From: DATGUP01 sp035301265
GTDB lineage: Bacteria; Bacillota; Bacilli; Bacillales; Amphibacillaceae
Length of the DNA: 64,000 nt
NCBI GenBank assembly: GCA_035301265.1
Contig: DATGUP010000008.1
Span: 207,077 to 271,076 of the forward strand
Direction of reading: 5' to 3'
The notes under the pieces were generated by a model. That model saw only the letters and a list, made by a program, of their open reading frames with translations, did no database searches and had not been told where the DNA came from. Position numbers and translations under genes: made by a program. Within the stretch, counting starts at the first letter, position 1; each line of letters begins with the position of its first letter. Of this stretch, positions 1 through 8,692 are shown piece after piece.

Positions 1-1470
1 TGCCTCTCCACCCATATCTACGGCCTGCATGGCGAAATAGATATTGTCCGAGAGCCGCAAAGCATCGGTTAAATCAACGGGCTTGTTCGTTTCCGAGACA
101 CGGCGTACTTTATAGTCCCCCCAGCCCTCACCATTACTCCAAGTTTTTCCTTTAATTTCTATTCCTTCATCGGGATCAAGGTTTCCGTTTGCCATACCGA
201 TCGCAGCGACAATCGGTTTAAATGTAGAACCAGGGGAAAAAGTAGCGCTGAAACGGTTGATTAGCGGTGTTTGTGGATCCTTCTCCATTTCTTGTAAACG
301 CGCGTTGGAAATCCCATAAGCCATTTCATTTGGATCGAATGCTGGACTACTCACAAGCGCAAGTGTTTCTCCTGTTTTTGGATTGATGCTCGCAGCTGTA
401 CCGGCATCGCCGTCATAGCTAGCATATATTTCTTCCTGGACATCGGCGTCGATCGTGAGGACGATATTTTCGCCGTCCTCTACAGGTTTTTCGGCAAGAA
501 CAGCTTGTTCTTCGCCTTCTTTTTCGACGGTTATCTTGTAGCCCGGTTCGCCTCTAAGTTCTTCCTCATATAATTGTTCCAAGCCCCGCTTGCCAATCAC
601 ATCGTTCGCCGTATATGCGCCGTCGTCGTGTTCTTTCAAATCTTCCGCCGAAACGGGACCTACATAGCCGACGAGGTGAGCGGCTGCCTTACCAAGTGGG
701 TAAACGCGTCCGGTTGTTTCGTTCCGCATAACGCCATCAATTTGCATAATCGCTTCAAGATTTTCAGCATCGACTGGAACTTTTTTGATGGGAACAAATA
801 AATCCGGTTCAACCCAGTCCTCATCGAGTTTTTTTTGAATACTGTCTGGATCGAGATCTAAATAACCCGCAAGCTGTTCGATTGCTTGCTCAGGGTTATT
901 GCCAAGTTCTTCAGGAATAATACCGATTTCATACACTGTATCATTAATCGCCAACGGCATTCGATTGCGATCGAGAATTTCTCCACGGCGCGCTTCCGTT
1001 GTTTCCAAGTGGATTTCGCCACCGTCCTTTAGCTCGGGGAAAATAAAACCAGGGTCCCATTGAATGAACCAATCTTTTTCCTCTTCTTCCCCTTCTTGAA
1101 CAATGGTAGCTTCATAGTCGAAATCGATTTCACCTGCAATGGTATCCATGTCAACCGAAAACGGAATGGTAGCTGTACCATTTTCATAGGCTTCGTTTAG
1201 TTCGTCGTCGTCCAATTTTTTAAAATTGATTTTTAAGTTTGAGACGTTTAAGTCGTCGTATATTTTTTGATAACGATCGATAAATTCTTCTGTTGGATAT
1301 GCATCCGTGGAATCTGTTGCAAGCATGTCATACATGGCCTTAAAATCTTCGTCTTGCCAAAGATCAATATATGCATCAAAGCGTTCATTCGGTGTGATGC
1401 CATCATCTTTTGAGCATGCCGCTAAAAACATAATGAGTAACAGAGCGGAAAATATGATCCCTTTTCTCAT
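1..1470 (-). CDS. Class B penicillin-binding protein (PBP3/MecA-like), C-terminus cut by window edge
   Basis: Peptidoglycan DD-transpeptidase anchored outside the membrane. My translation from the ATG at 1470 gives an N-terminal lipoprotein signal ending in lipobox LAAC, then an NTF2-like MecA-type N domain (about residues 25-140), a dimerisation domain, and a transpeptidase domain with the catalytic motif STFK at about residue 415 and SDN at about 474. The final KTG motif would lie beyond base 1, so 490 codons are visible and the gene is partial. A GGGGA ribosome site precedes the start. An ATTATA on the plus strand at 1489-1494 gives a possible -10 (TATAAT). It lies downstream of the LCP gene, both concerned with wall assembly. 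It resembles B. subtilis PbpC; the exact paralogue is not certain. Confidence 0.85.
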   Translation of the reverse strand, partial: MRKGIIFSALLLIMFLAACSKDDGITPNERFDAYIDLWQDEDFKAMYDMLATDSTDAYPTEEFIDRYQKIYDDLNVSNLKINFKKLDDDELNEAYENGTATIPFSVDMDTIAGEIDFDYEATIVQEGEEEEKDWFIQWDPGFIFPELKDGGEIHLETTEARRGEILDRNRMPLAINDTVYEIGIIPEELGNNPEQAIEQLAGYLDLDPDSIQKKLDEDWVEPDLFVPIKKVPVDAENLEAIMQIDGVMRNETTGRVYPLGKAAAHLVGYVGPVSAEDLKEHDDGAYTANDVIGKRGLEQLYEEELRGEPGYKITVEKEGEEQAVLAEKPVEDGENIVLTIDADVQEEIYASYDGDAGTAASINPKTGETLALVSSPAFDPNEMAYGISNARLQEMEKDPQTPLINRFSATFSPGSTFKPIVAAIGMANGNLDPDEGIEIKGKTWSNGEGWGDYKVRRVSETNKPVDLTDALRLSDNIYFAMQAVDMGGEA

Positions 1471-1522
1471 AAAAAATCCCCTCAATTCATTATAGGCTTA
1501 TTTTTATATTAACACAGCGATA

Positions 1523-2467
1523 TTAATCAGCCTCCATATGTTCGCTAATGTCATTGTGGATCCGGTTGAACTCATCATCTGCTACGACGTAATACCAAAT
1601 TGATCCGATATATTGACCGTTTCCCTTAATTTCGATCGTTTTGACGTTTTTTCTTGTTCCGCGATAACTGGAAAATAGGGATTGTAGCCGGTCTTTATCC
1701 ATGTCGGTTTCGACATTGCTGCCGATGATCCCGAGAATATCTTTGATCTTTGTCATGCTGGAAAAACTGGCGGCTTCATCTATAGCTGCTTTTATAACAT
1801 CGCGCTGGCGCTCATTACGTCCCATATCCCCACGGGGATCTTTTTTGCGCATGCGGATGAATTCCAAAGCTTGTTTTCCGTTCAGATGGATCGGTCCTTC
1901 GGGAAAATGCTCACCGTTTTGGGAAAACGCCATGTCGTTCTGGACGGTCACACCACCAAGCGCATCGATTCCTTGTTCGAATCCTTGCATATTGATTTTA
2001 GCATAAAAATGAATGGGAAGATCGAATGCCTCTTCAACCGTCTGAATGGATAATGGTACATCGCCAAAAGCATAAGCGTGATTGATTTTGTCCATGCCAT
2101 GTCCAGGGATGTTGACGTAAGTATCCCGCGGAATGCTCATCATAATCATAGAGTCGGTTTTCGGATTGAGCGACATGAGAATCATCGTATCAGATCGCCC
2201 TTTGTCTCCAGCGCGCTCGTCTACACCCAAAAGCAGAATATTGATGGATTGATTGGCCTGAAACCGCGCTTCTAATTCTTTCTGCCGTTCGGGATCATCA
2301 TCGCGTGCCAACGGATTATGCATCGTTTCCATCGTGTCGCTGATTTTATCCCACATATAGTATACGTAGCCGCCAATGAGCAGGATGAGAACAGCTAAAC
2401 ATCCCGCAATCCAATACGGCCATTTACGTTTTTTCTTATGTTGCCGTTTGTCCATTCTTGTTTCCAT
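1523..2467 (-). CDS. LytR-CpsA-Psr (LCP) family wall-polymer ligase
   Basis: Predicted to transfer anionic glycopolymers such as wall teichoic acid from lipid carriers to peptidoglycan. There is a short basic cytoplasmic head, one membrane helix at about residues 16-38, then an extracellular LCP domain with the family hallmarks: the G-VDER stretch, SDTMIL, SIPRDTYV and the late arginine-rich R-N-ERQRDVI segment. I chose the ATG at 2467 (METRMDK) because GAGGAGAATT sits 4-8 bases upstream; the longer frame to 2482 would start inside that site. It lies near yvyE, the usual neighbour of tagV in B. subtilis, so TagV is the closest likely relative. Confidence 0.9.
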   Translation of the reverse strand: METRMDKRQHKKKRKWPYWIAGCLAVLILLIGGYVYYMWDKISDTMETMHNPLARDDDPERQKELEARFQANQSINILLLGVDERAGDKGRSDTMILMSLNPKTDSMIMMSIPRDTYVNIPGHGMDKINHAYAFGDVPLSIQTVEEAFDLPIHFYAKINMQGFEQGIDALGGVTVQNDMAFSQNGEHFPEGPIHLNGKQALEFIRMRKKDPRGDMGRNERQRDVIKAAIDEAASFSSMTKIKDILGIIGSNVETDMDKDRLQSLFSSYRGTRKNVKTIEIKGNGQYIGSIWYYVVADDEFNRIHNDISEHMEAD

Positions 2468-2807
2468 ATGAATTCTCCTCATATTTGATCAATTACACTT
2501 TATTCTTAGTCTATTCTGATTTGGCGTTTTCACCCATATTTTCAATTGCCATTGTCTTAAAAGGGTAATGTTTATTTCGTCCTATGCCTAACATACTTTC
2601 CTATTAGTATATAGAAATTTGGTTAGATATTAAACCGGTTTTTGTCTTGTTTTGAAAAGAATTCAATGTACTGGAAAAATATGGTATAACCGAATTCATA
2701 ACAAAGCGAAACGTTTTTCAATTACGATTTGGAACAACCCGCTTGTACGTAAAATAGAACCTTCAACTATTTTATGGTATAATCTCAATGAAAGAAGGTG
2801 TATGGCC
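2468..2807. other. Divergent intergenic region between LCP gene and sinR-like gene
   Basis: AT-rich stretch of about 340 bases separating genes on opposite strands. I see no gene; an open frame upstream of the sinR start (from 2652) lacks a ribosome site and is not needed. Two TGGTATAA-type extended -10 sequences (near 2681 and 2775) face right. Confidence 0.6.
2775..2783 (+). promoter_or_regulatory. Extended -10 promoter of the sinR-like gene
   Basis: TGGTATAAT carries a perfect -10 (2778-2783) with the TG extension. Transcription would start near 2790, just before the ribosome site. No good -35 is present at the right distance. Confidence 0.45.
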
Positions 2808-3161
2808 GTGATCGGGGAAAGAATTAGGCAATTGCGCCAAGAAAGAAAGATGTCTATCTCTGAGCTGGCTGAAAAAGCGGGAGTTGCTAAATCGTATTTA
2901 AGTTCCATTGAACGCAACTTGCAAACCAATCCGTCAATCCTTTTCATAGAAAAAATCAGCCATGTACTAGGCGTAACGGTGAACGATCTTATTCAAGAAG
3001 ATGCTCCGGAAGCCATTGCTAGTCTAGATCGAGAATGGTTGGAGATCGTTCAGGAGGCAATGGAATTAGGCGTCTCTAAAGCGCAATTTAGAGAGTATCT
3101 CGAATTTACGAAATGGCGCAAACAGCGACAGTGTAACGTGTCCTCGAATGAGAAATGTTGA
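2808..3161 (+). CDS. sinR: SinR-type XRE transcriptional repressor
   Basis: DNA-binding regulator of the SinR/SlrR family; in B. subtilis SinR represses biofilm matrix genes. Residues about 6-60 form an HTH_3 fold nearly identical in pattern to SinR (LSxLAEKAGVAKSYLSSIER type, then QTNPSI), and about 72-108 form the SinI-like tetramerisation domain (the segment with EAMELGVSKAQFREYLEF). The start is the GTG at 2808: AAGAAGGTG lies 7 bases upstream, whereas the ATG at 2802 is only 1 base from it, and the protein then begins MIGERIRQL as in SinR. No sinI is adjacent, so any antagonist must be encoded elsewhere. 117 residues, close to the 111 of B. subtilis SinR. Confidence 0.85.
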   Translation: MIGERIRQLRQERKMSISELAEKAGVAKSYLSSIERNLQTNPSILFIEKISHVLGVTVNDLIQEDAPEAIASLDREWLEIVQEAMELGVSKAQFREYLEFTKWRKQRQCNVSSNEKC

Positions 3162-3214
3162 TATAATATTTCAATGCCCACTTAATACGAATAACGTGGA
3201 AAACTGGTGAATCT

Positions 3215-3712
3215 ATGCGCAATTATGCTTACTGGTGTTTGCCCGTTATCTGGATGAGTGTCATCTATTATTTCTCCGCTCAGCCGTATGAAAGACAAGA
3301 TATTAGACCGTTTTAGCTCAGTCGACCGATCTTTCGTTTTTAGAGCCGCTTTTCGGATGGGTTGGTTTTTTCGTATCATCATTCGGTAGTGAGTGTAGAT
3401 CGGCTCGGAATAGAAGGGTTTATAGAGTTTTTTATTCGCAAAGGGGCGCATGTCGTTGTCTTTTTCATCCTCATGTGTTGCTTTTTGCTTGCCATGCATA
3501 AATCAACCACTTTATCTTTTAAAGGTATGATCATCGTAGCATTTTTATTGACGGTAGCATATGCTGGAATAGAAGAGTAGCACCAAAGTTTCACGACAAA
3601 CCGTACACCGTATGTAGGTGATGTTGTCATTGATGCGTTCGGAGCTTTTATAGCTGGCGCATTATTCATCATGAGGCGAAAACGTGATGCCCATCGTTAC
3701 AATAGACGTTGA
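3215..3712 (+). pseudogene. vanZ-like membrane protein, degraded
   Basis: Reading all three frames rebuilds a VanZ-family protein of about 160 residues: N-terminal MRNYAYWCLPVIWMSVIYYF, then QPYERQDIRPF, SSVDRSF, LEPLFGWV, FSYHHSVVSVDRLG, FIEFFIRKGAH, AGIEE-stop-HQSF, DVVIDAFGAFIAG. The frame slips by +1 three times, each at a T run (3311-3314, 3337-3341, 3366-3371), so the original frame is regained, and an in-frame TAG at 3578-3580 replaces the aromatic codon of the usual E-W/Y-HQ motif. VanZ-family proteins are small membrane proteins, one of which affects teicoplanin resistance. The T-run slips could be read errors; the nonsense codon is harder to explain that way. Confidence 0.8.
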
Positions 3713-3798
3713 TAACGACACCCTATGACACCATTTTCATATTTTGTATCATCTATAGTAAAACAGTAGACACGTAGCTTATAAAGGCGGGAAGACCA

Positions 3799-3966
3799 AT
3801 GAAAGAGCAGGAACGCTACAAACGCATTTTACAGAAAGTTATCGACAAAACAGAAAACGACAACATTCAATCGGCGGAAGAATTGATCCAAACGTTGATT
3901 GACGAATTGTCACGAGGAATAAACTTGCCGGAACCTGTCAATCGATCCGGCCGCAATACTTTGTAA
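3799..3966 (+). CDS. Small acidic protein of unknown function (55 aa)
   Basis: Not recognised. It starts at an ATG preceded by GGCGGGAAG and reads MKEQERYKRILQ..., then a predicted amphipathic helix with ENDNIQSAEELIQTLIDEL and a C-terminal proline-containing tail. It is soluble, highly charged and rich in helix formers. It lies 36 bases before nagA, on the same strand, and could be the first gene of that operon. The start, ribosome site and coding-like composition support a real gene, but nothing shows its role. Confidence 0.55.
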   Translation: MKEQERYKRILQKVIDKTENDNIQSAEELIQTLIDELSRGINLPEPVNRSGRNTL

Positions 3967-4001
3967 AATAGACGATACAACGAGTCAAAGAGGTGGCCAA
4001 G

Positions 4002-5168
4002 ATGGATAAACAAATACCAATTTTAATCAAAAATGCAACAATCTTCGCTGAAGATCACGTGTTGGAAAATTCCTCCATCCTGCTTAAAGATGGAACAATT
4101 GTAGCAATGGATCGCACTCTATCTGCACCTAATGATGCTAAAGTCATTGATGGCAGTGGCCTCAATGTACTACCGGGTTTCATCGATGGGCATATTCACG
4201 GGGCTGCAGGCGCAGATGTCATGGATGCAACCGAAGAAGCGCTTGATACGATGGCTTCTGCTTTACCCAAAGAGGGAACGACGAGCTTTTTAGCTACAAC
4301 GATAACACAATCGCCTGAGAATATTGAGCGTGCGCTAAAAAATGCGGCGGACTATACGAATAAACCGGGACAGGCTGAGGTAATCGGTGTCCATTTAGAA
4401 GGCCCGTTTATTGAAGAAAGTAAAAAGGGAGCTCAGCCGGCTGAATACATTTTGGAACCGGACATCGACCAGTTTGAAAAATGGCAAGAACTAGCAAACA
4501 ATCGGATCAAAACGATTACAATGGCTCCGGAACACGATCAAAACGGAACCTTTATTAACGCACTCGCCCAATCCGGGGTCAATGTATCGGCTGGCCATAC
4601 GATCGCCGGTTTAGCCGACTTGACGAAAGCCGTATCTCAAGGGCTGCGACAGTTGACCCACTTATGCAATGCGATGCCAGGCATTCACCATCGGGAAATC
4701 GGTGCAGTCGGAGCGGCATTTCGTTTAGAACAATTGCGCGCTGAATTGATTGCCGATGGTATTCATGTGGTTCCGGAAATGCTGCAGCTGATCTACGATA
4801 ATATCGGAAGCGAGCGGCTCATTCTTATCACCGATGCTATGCGGGCTAAAGGTTTAGAACCGGGAGATTATGAACTCGGTGGCCAGCCTGTTAAAGTGAC
4901 CGAAGATAAAGCAACGCTGGAGAATGGTTCTTTAGCCGGAAGCATTTTAAAAATGCATGATGGCGCCCGGAACATGCTCAAACTAAACGGCGTTACGTTA
5001 AAAGATATTGTACAAATGGCTTCGGTTAATCCGGCTAAGCAAATCGGTGTGTATAATCAAAAAGGCAGCCTCGCTATTGGTAAAGACGCCGATGTAGTGC
5101 TTGTCGATGACAATTTGAATATCAGCTATACTATTTGTGGTGGCATCATTGCCTATAAGGAGGAATAA
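4002..5168 (+). CDS. nagA: N-acetylglucosamine-6-phosphate deacetylase
   Basis: Removes acetate from GlcNAc-6-phosphate to give glucosamine-6-phosphate in amino-sugar use and wall recycling. It is a metal-dependent amidohydrolase: GFIDGHIHGAAG near residue 60 carries the HxH pair, HLEGPFI the metal-ligand glutamate, SAGHT and THLCNAM the later histidines, and LITDAM the catalytic aspartate. The start is ATG 4002, 5 bases after AAAGAGGTGG; the GTG at 3993 lies inside that site. 388 residues, the usual length. The stop is 3 bases before nagB, so the two form an operon. The GntR-type regulator gene nagR that follows nagB in B. subtilis is absent. Confidence 0.96.
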   Translation: MDKQIPILIKNATIFAEDHVLENSSILLKDGTIVAMDRTLSAPNDAKVIDGSGLNVLPGFIDGHIHGAAGADVMDATEEALDTMASALPKEGTTSFLATTITQSPENIERALKNAADYTNKPGQAEVIGVHLEGPFIEESKKGAQPAEYILEPDIDQFEKWQELANNRIKTITMAPEHDQNGTFINALAQSGVNVSAGHTIAGLADLTKAVSQGLRQLTHLCNAMPGIHHREIGAVGAAFRLEQLRAELIADGIHVVPEMLQLIYDNIGSERLILITDAMRAKGLEPGDYELGGQPVKVTEDKATLENGSLAGSILKMHDGARNMLKLNGVTLKDIVQMASVNPAKQIGVYNQKGSLAIGKDADVVLVDDNLNISYTICGGIIAYKEE

Positions 5169-5171
5169 ACG

Positions 5172-5897
5172 ATGGAACTCATTCAGGTAAAAGATTACGA
5201 GGAAATGAGCGATAAAGCAGCAGAAATGATGGCAGAAAAATTGAACAGCCTGGATGCACCCGTTCTCGGGCTTGCGACCGGATCCACACCGGAAGGATTG
5301 TATGCGCGCTTAATAAACATGAATAAGCAGAAAAAAATATCTTTCCAGAATGCGACAACATTCAATTTGGATGAGTATGTTGGTCTTGCTCAAGACGATC
5401 CAAACAGCTATCACTACTACATGTGGGAGAAATTGTTCAAACATATTGACATTCCTAAGGAAAACACGCATCTACCCAATGGTGCCAGCGATGATTTAGA
5501 ACAAGAATGCCGCGACTATGAGCAATTAATCAAAGAAGTCGGTCCCATTGATATTCAGCTTTTAGGTATCGGTGAAAACGGTCATATTGGCTTTAACGAG
5601 CCGGGGACATCTTTTACAAGCCGAACTGCTATCGTCGATCTGGTCGAATCGACGATCCAAGCGAATGCACGCTTTTTCGATTCGATGGACGATGTGCCGA
5701 CACGCTCGATTACGATGGGCATTGAAACGATCATGGAGGCGAAGGAAATTCTTCTTCTAGCTTCTGGTACGAAAAAGGCTGATGCCATCGCCCAAATGGT
5801 AAATGGCGATGTGACGGAAAGCTTGCCGGCATCTGTTTTGCAAAAACACGATCGTGTCACGGTTATTGCCGATGAAGCTGCGATGTCGAAAGTTTAA
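5172..5897 (+). CDS. nagB: Glucosamine-6-phosphate deaminase
   Basis: Converts glucosamine-6-phosphate to fructose-6-phosphate and ammonia, feeding amino sugar into glycolysis. Family motifs are clear: LGLATGSTPEGLYA near residue 35, FNLDEYVGL with the catalytic aspartate near 67, and LLGIGENGHIGFNEPG near 130, with the active-site histidine in the last. 241 residues, the short Bacillus-type enzyme without the C-terminal allosteric tail of E. coli NagB. AAGGAGG at the end of nagA is its ribosome site. A strong terminator follows directly. Confidence 0.96.
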   Translation: MELIQVKDYEEMSDKAAEMMAEKLNSLDAPVLGLATGSTPEGLYARLINMNKQKKISFQNATTFNLDEYVGLAQDDPNSYHYYMWEKLFKHIDIPKENTHLPNGASDDLEQECRDYEQLIKEVGPIDIQLLGIGENGHIGFNEPGTSFTSRTAIVDLVESTIQANARFFDSMDDVPTRSITMGIETIMEAKEILLLASGTKKADAIAQMVNGDVTESLPASVLQKHDRVTVIADEAAMSKV

Positions 5898-5900
5898 AAC

Positions 5901-5941
5901 AGCTGATATACCCCGACTTTCAAGGGGTATATCAGCTTTTT
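5901..5941 (+). terminator. Intrinsic terminator after nagB
   Basis: A perfect 14-bp stem (5901-5914 with 5924-5937), 9-base loop and T5 tail. The A-run on the left would also give a weaker tail on the minus strand, so it may serve the convergent yvyE gene too. Confidence 0.9.
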
Positions 5942-5950
5942 GTTCCATCA

Positions 5951-6601
5951 CTATCTCGGCCCTGCGGAGGTAACATCCGTTTCCATATAGGTTTTATCCT
6001 TCTCGGTAATTGTCACCTGATCGTTAGTTAAATCAATGATCCAGTCGCGAAATGTTTGTTCCTGACCTATTTCGACATAGACTAGAAAATCGACCCGATC
6101 CGAATAATCAATGGATTCCAATACATATTTTGACTGGCGCAGAGCGTTTTCCAGTTTGCCGAGCAGACTGTAATCAACGGTGACGGTGAATCCTTGCATC
6201 AATTGGCGTTTGACCACACCGGTTCGCTGGATGGCAAGCGATGTTGTGCTACTGTAGGCGCGGATTAAGCCACCGGCTCCAAGTTTAATACCGCCAAAAT
6301 AGCGCGTGATAACGACAGCTGTATCTTTTAACTGTTTCTTTTTCAAAACCTCGAGGATGGGAATGCCGGCTGTGCCGCTTGGTTCACCATCATCATTAGC
6401 TTTCTGGATTTCATCGTTGTCGCCGATGATATAAGCGGAGCAGTTGTGGGTGGCATCATGATGTTTTTTCTTAATGCTTTGGATGAAGCTTTGCGCATCT
6501 TCTTCGGTTTCTACGCGCTTCACATAGCCGATGAAGCGGGATTTATTAATCGTCTGTTCGTCTGAACCTGTTTTTTTAACTGTGTAATAATTGGCTAACA
6601 T
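5951..6601 (-). CDS. yvyE: IMPACT/YigZ family protein
   Basis: Member of the UPF0029/YigZ family, soluble proteins with an N-terminal IMPACT domain and a ferredoxin-like C-terminal domain; the molecular role in bacteria is not settled. The signature is present: KSRFIGYVKRVE, HNCSAYIIGD, DDGEPSGTAGIPIL and VVITRYFGGIKLGAGGLIRAY. I prefer the ATG at 6601 (MLANYYTVKK), 9 bases after CAGGAGGGT on the minus strand, over the upstream ATG at 6628, giving 216 residues. Divergent from degS, as in B. subtilis. Confidence 0.92.
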   Translation of the reverse strand: MLANYYTVKKTGSDEQTINKSRFIGYVKRVETEEDAQSFIQSIKKKHHDATHNCSAYIIGDNDEIQKANDDGEPSGTAGIPILEVLKKKQLKDTAVVITRYFGGIKLGAGGLIRAYSSTTSLAIQRTGVVKRQLMQGFTVTVDYSLLGKLENALRQSKYVLESIDYSDRVDFLVYVEIGQEQTFRDWIIDLTNDQVTITEKDKTYMETDVTSAGPR

Positions 6602-6730
6602 TTTGCGCTGACCCTCCTGAGGATACATATATGTAACTCATTATGTTGAATGATTTGAAATATGGAAAATGACCATCTAAGATCAATGGTAAATTCCGTA
6701 TCATTATATCATAGGTTGGTGATATATGAG

Positions 6731-7861
6731 ATGAGTTTATGGACGAAAGAATATGTACTGGATGAGATCATCGATGAGATGGTTAATGCCGTGGAAACGA
6801 GCAAAGATGAAATATTTCGGATCAGCGAAGAAGCGCGAAACGAATACACTCAGCTGGAGAAGGAATTGAAACAGACGAAAGATAACGTCGCCTGGCATAT
6901 TAAAGAAAGCGATGCTCTAGAGCGCAAAGTTCAATTATCCAAACAGCGCCTGTCCGAAGTGAGTAAACATTTTGATCGGTATTCTGAGGATGAAATTCGC
7001 GAAGTTTATGAAAAGACACATACAATGCAAACTCAATTGGCCATGTTACGGCAAAGGGAAAAAGCGTTGCGGGAAAAACGAGACCATTTAGAGCGGCGGC
7101 TGCTCTCATTAGATCGGACGATTGAGCGAGCGGAACGCTTGACGAGTAAAGTATCGGTCATCCTCAAATATTTAAACGATGATTTCCAGCAGATTAATGA
7201 AATGATTGAAGAGGCTAAGGAAAAACAAGAATTCGGCTTAAAAATCATTGAGGCTCAAGAAGAAGAACGTCTGAAATTATCACGTGAAATACACGACGGC
7301 CCGGCTCAAATGCTTGCTAATATTCTGTTGCGTTCGGAATTGGTTGATCGGACATTTCGCAGCGGGGATGTGGATGGCGCCATTGCAGAAATTAAAAGCG
7401 TCCGTAAAATGATTCGTTCATCGCTGTATGAAGTGCGCCGCATTATCTATGATTTGCGCCCAATGGCACTCGATGACCTCGGCCTTATTCCAACGATAAA
7501 AAAGTATGTAGCAACCGTTGCCGAATACAACGAAATCGATATCGAATTTTCACCGTTAGGCAATGAAAATCGACTCAAGCAAAAGTATGAAGTTGCCTTG
7601 TTTCGCATGATGCAGGAAGCTTTGCAAAATGCCATTAAACATGCGGAAGCGAGTTTCATCAAAGTGAAGCTGGAGATAACAAATACCAATGCGATACTAG
7701 TCGTTAAAGATGACGGTAAAGGCTTTGATGCGTCGGTGAAAAAGGATAAATCATTCGGACTCATCGGCATGAAGGAGCGTGTGGAAATGCTGGAAGGCAC
7801 ATTGACGGTTAATACCGCTCCTGGTCAAGGGACGACGATTATCATAAAAATCCCGTTGTAG
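6731..7861 (+). CDS. degS: Sensor histidine kinase DegS
   Basis: Cytoplasmic kinase that phosphorylates DegU to control exoprotease, competence, motility and biofilm genes. There is no membrane segment; an N-terminal sensor region rich in coiled coil (about 1-175) is followed by a HisKA_3 domain with the phosphoacceptor His188 in SREIHDGPAQ, the EVRRIIYDLRPMALDDLG segment and an HATPase domain with N and G boxes (QNAIKHAE, DDGKGFD, GLIGMKERVE). I use the ATG at 6731 because AGGTTGGTGAT lies 8 bases upstream and the length (376) matches B. subtilis DegS (385); the longer frame from 6662 adds 23 unrelated residues. degU follows after 140 bases. Confidence 0.95.
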   Translation: MSLWTKEYVLDEIIDEMVNAVETSKDEIFRISEEARNEYTQLEKELKQTKDNVAWHIKESDALERKVQLSKQRLSEVSKHFDRYSEDEIREVYEKTHTMQTQLAMLRQREKALREKRDHLERRLLSLDRTIERAERLTSKVSVILKYLNDDFQQINEMIEEAKEKQEFGLKIIEAQEEERLKLSREIHDGPAQMLANILLRSELVDRTFRSGDVDGAIAEIKSVRKMIRSSLYEVRRIIYDLRPMALDDLGLIPTIKKYVATVAEYNEIDIEFSPLGNENRLKQKYEVALFRMMQEALQNAIKHAEASFIKVKLEITNTNAILVVKDDGKGFDASVKKDKSFGLIGMKERVEMLEGTLTVNTAPGQGTTIIIKIPL

Positions 7862-7872
7862 CGTGAAATCGA

Positions 7873-7901
7873 TTGAAAGTTTACCATAAATGCTATAAAA
7901 T
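7873..7901 (+). promoter_or_regulatory. Candidate promoter for degU alone
   Basis: TTGAAA, a 17-base spacer and TAAAAT lie in the degS-degU gap. A separate degU promoter is known in B. subtilis; here it is a sequence match only. Confidence 0.4.
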
Positions 7902-8001
7902 TTATCACAAGTCGTCTTTATAATTTATGAGAGAAAGAAAACATACATTGTAATAGGGGATATGCATTTCAACAGATTGATGATGTGGGAGGAAGCAGGG
8001 A

Positions 8002-8688
8002 ATGAGCACTCAGACGAGCATTGCTTTAATCGATGATCATAAACTTTTTCGCGAAGGTGTTAAACGCATATTAGAGTTTGAACCTGAATTTAAGATTGTA
8101 GGTGAAGGAGACGATGGTTCAGCTGCCCGTCGAATTGCAAAAAAGTATAAGCCAGATGTTGTTTTGATGGACATCAACATGCCAAACGTCAACGGTGTGC
8201 AGGCGACAGCTGACCTTGTTCGCAATTTCCCCGCGACGAAAGTAATCATTCTATCGATTCATGATGATGAAAATTATGTTACTCATGCTTTAAAAACCGG
8301 TGCCCAAGGGTATTTATTGAAAGAAATGGATGCCGATGCGTTGATAGAAGCAATCAAAGTAGTCGATGACGGCGGTAGTTACCTTCATCCAAAAGTGACG
8401 CATAACCTTGTTCAAGAATATCGTCGGCTCGCCCAATTCAACTCATCCATCCATGCTGAAGAAGATATGGCATTGAGCAATCCGTTGCGCATATTGACAA
8501 AGCGGGAATGCGAAGTCTTGCAACTGTTGGCTGAAGGAAAAAGTAATCGCGGTGTGTCAGAGGCGTTATATATTAGCGAAAAGACCGTTAAAAATCATGT
8601 ATCGAGTATTCTGCAAAAGATGAATGTCACCGATCGGACTCAAGCGGTCGTCCAAGCGATCCGCAAAGGCTGGGTTGATGTCATTTAA
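8002..8688 (+). CDS. degU: Response regulator DegU
   Basis: NarL-type response regulator partnered with DegS. Residues 5-120 are a receiver domain with acidic pair DD at 11-12, phosphoacceptor Asp57 in VVLMDINMPN, the switch serine in ILSIHDDE and the lysine in LLKEMD. Residues about 160-225 are a LuxR-type HTH (LTKRECEVLQLLAEGKSNRG, then ISEKTVKNHVSSILQKM). 228 residues against 229 in B. subtilis. It has its own ribosome site (GGGAGGAAG) and an intergenic space that may hold a promoter. Confidence 0.97.
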   Translation: MSTQTSIALIDDHKLFREGVKRILEFEPEFKIVGEGDDGSAARRIAKKYKPDVVLMDINMPNVNGVQATADLVRNFPATKVIILSIHDDENYVTHALKTGAQGYLLKEMDADALIEAIKVVDDGGSYLHPKVTHNLVQEYRRLAQFNSSIHAEEDMALSNPLRILTKRECEVLQLLAEGKSNRGVSEALYISEKTVKNHVSSILQKMNVTDRTQAVVQAIRKGWVDVI

Positions 8689-8692
8689 GTAG

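Noticed and set aside
574..801. Plus-strand open frames within the first 1.5 kb
   Set aside because: They lie antisense to the penicillin-binding protein, whose frame is open over the whole stretch and carries clear STFK and SDN motifs.
2652..2807. N-terminal extension of the SinR-like protein by 52 residues
   Set aside because: No ribosome site at 2652; a promoter -10 and AAGAAGGTG lie inside the extension, and SinR proteins start at MIG.
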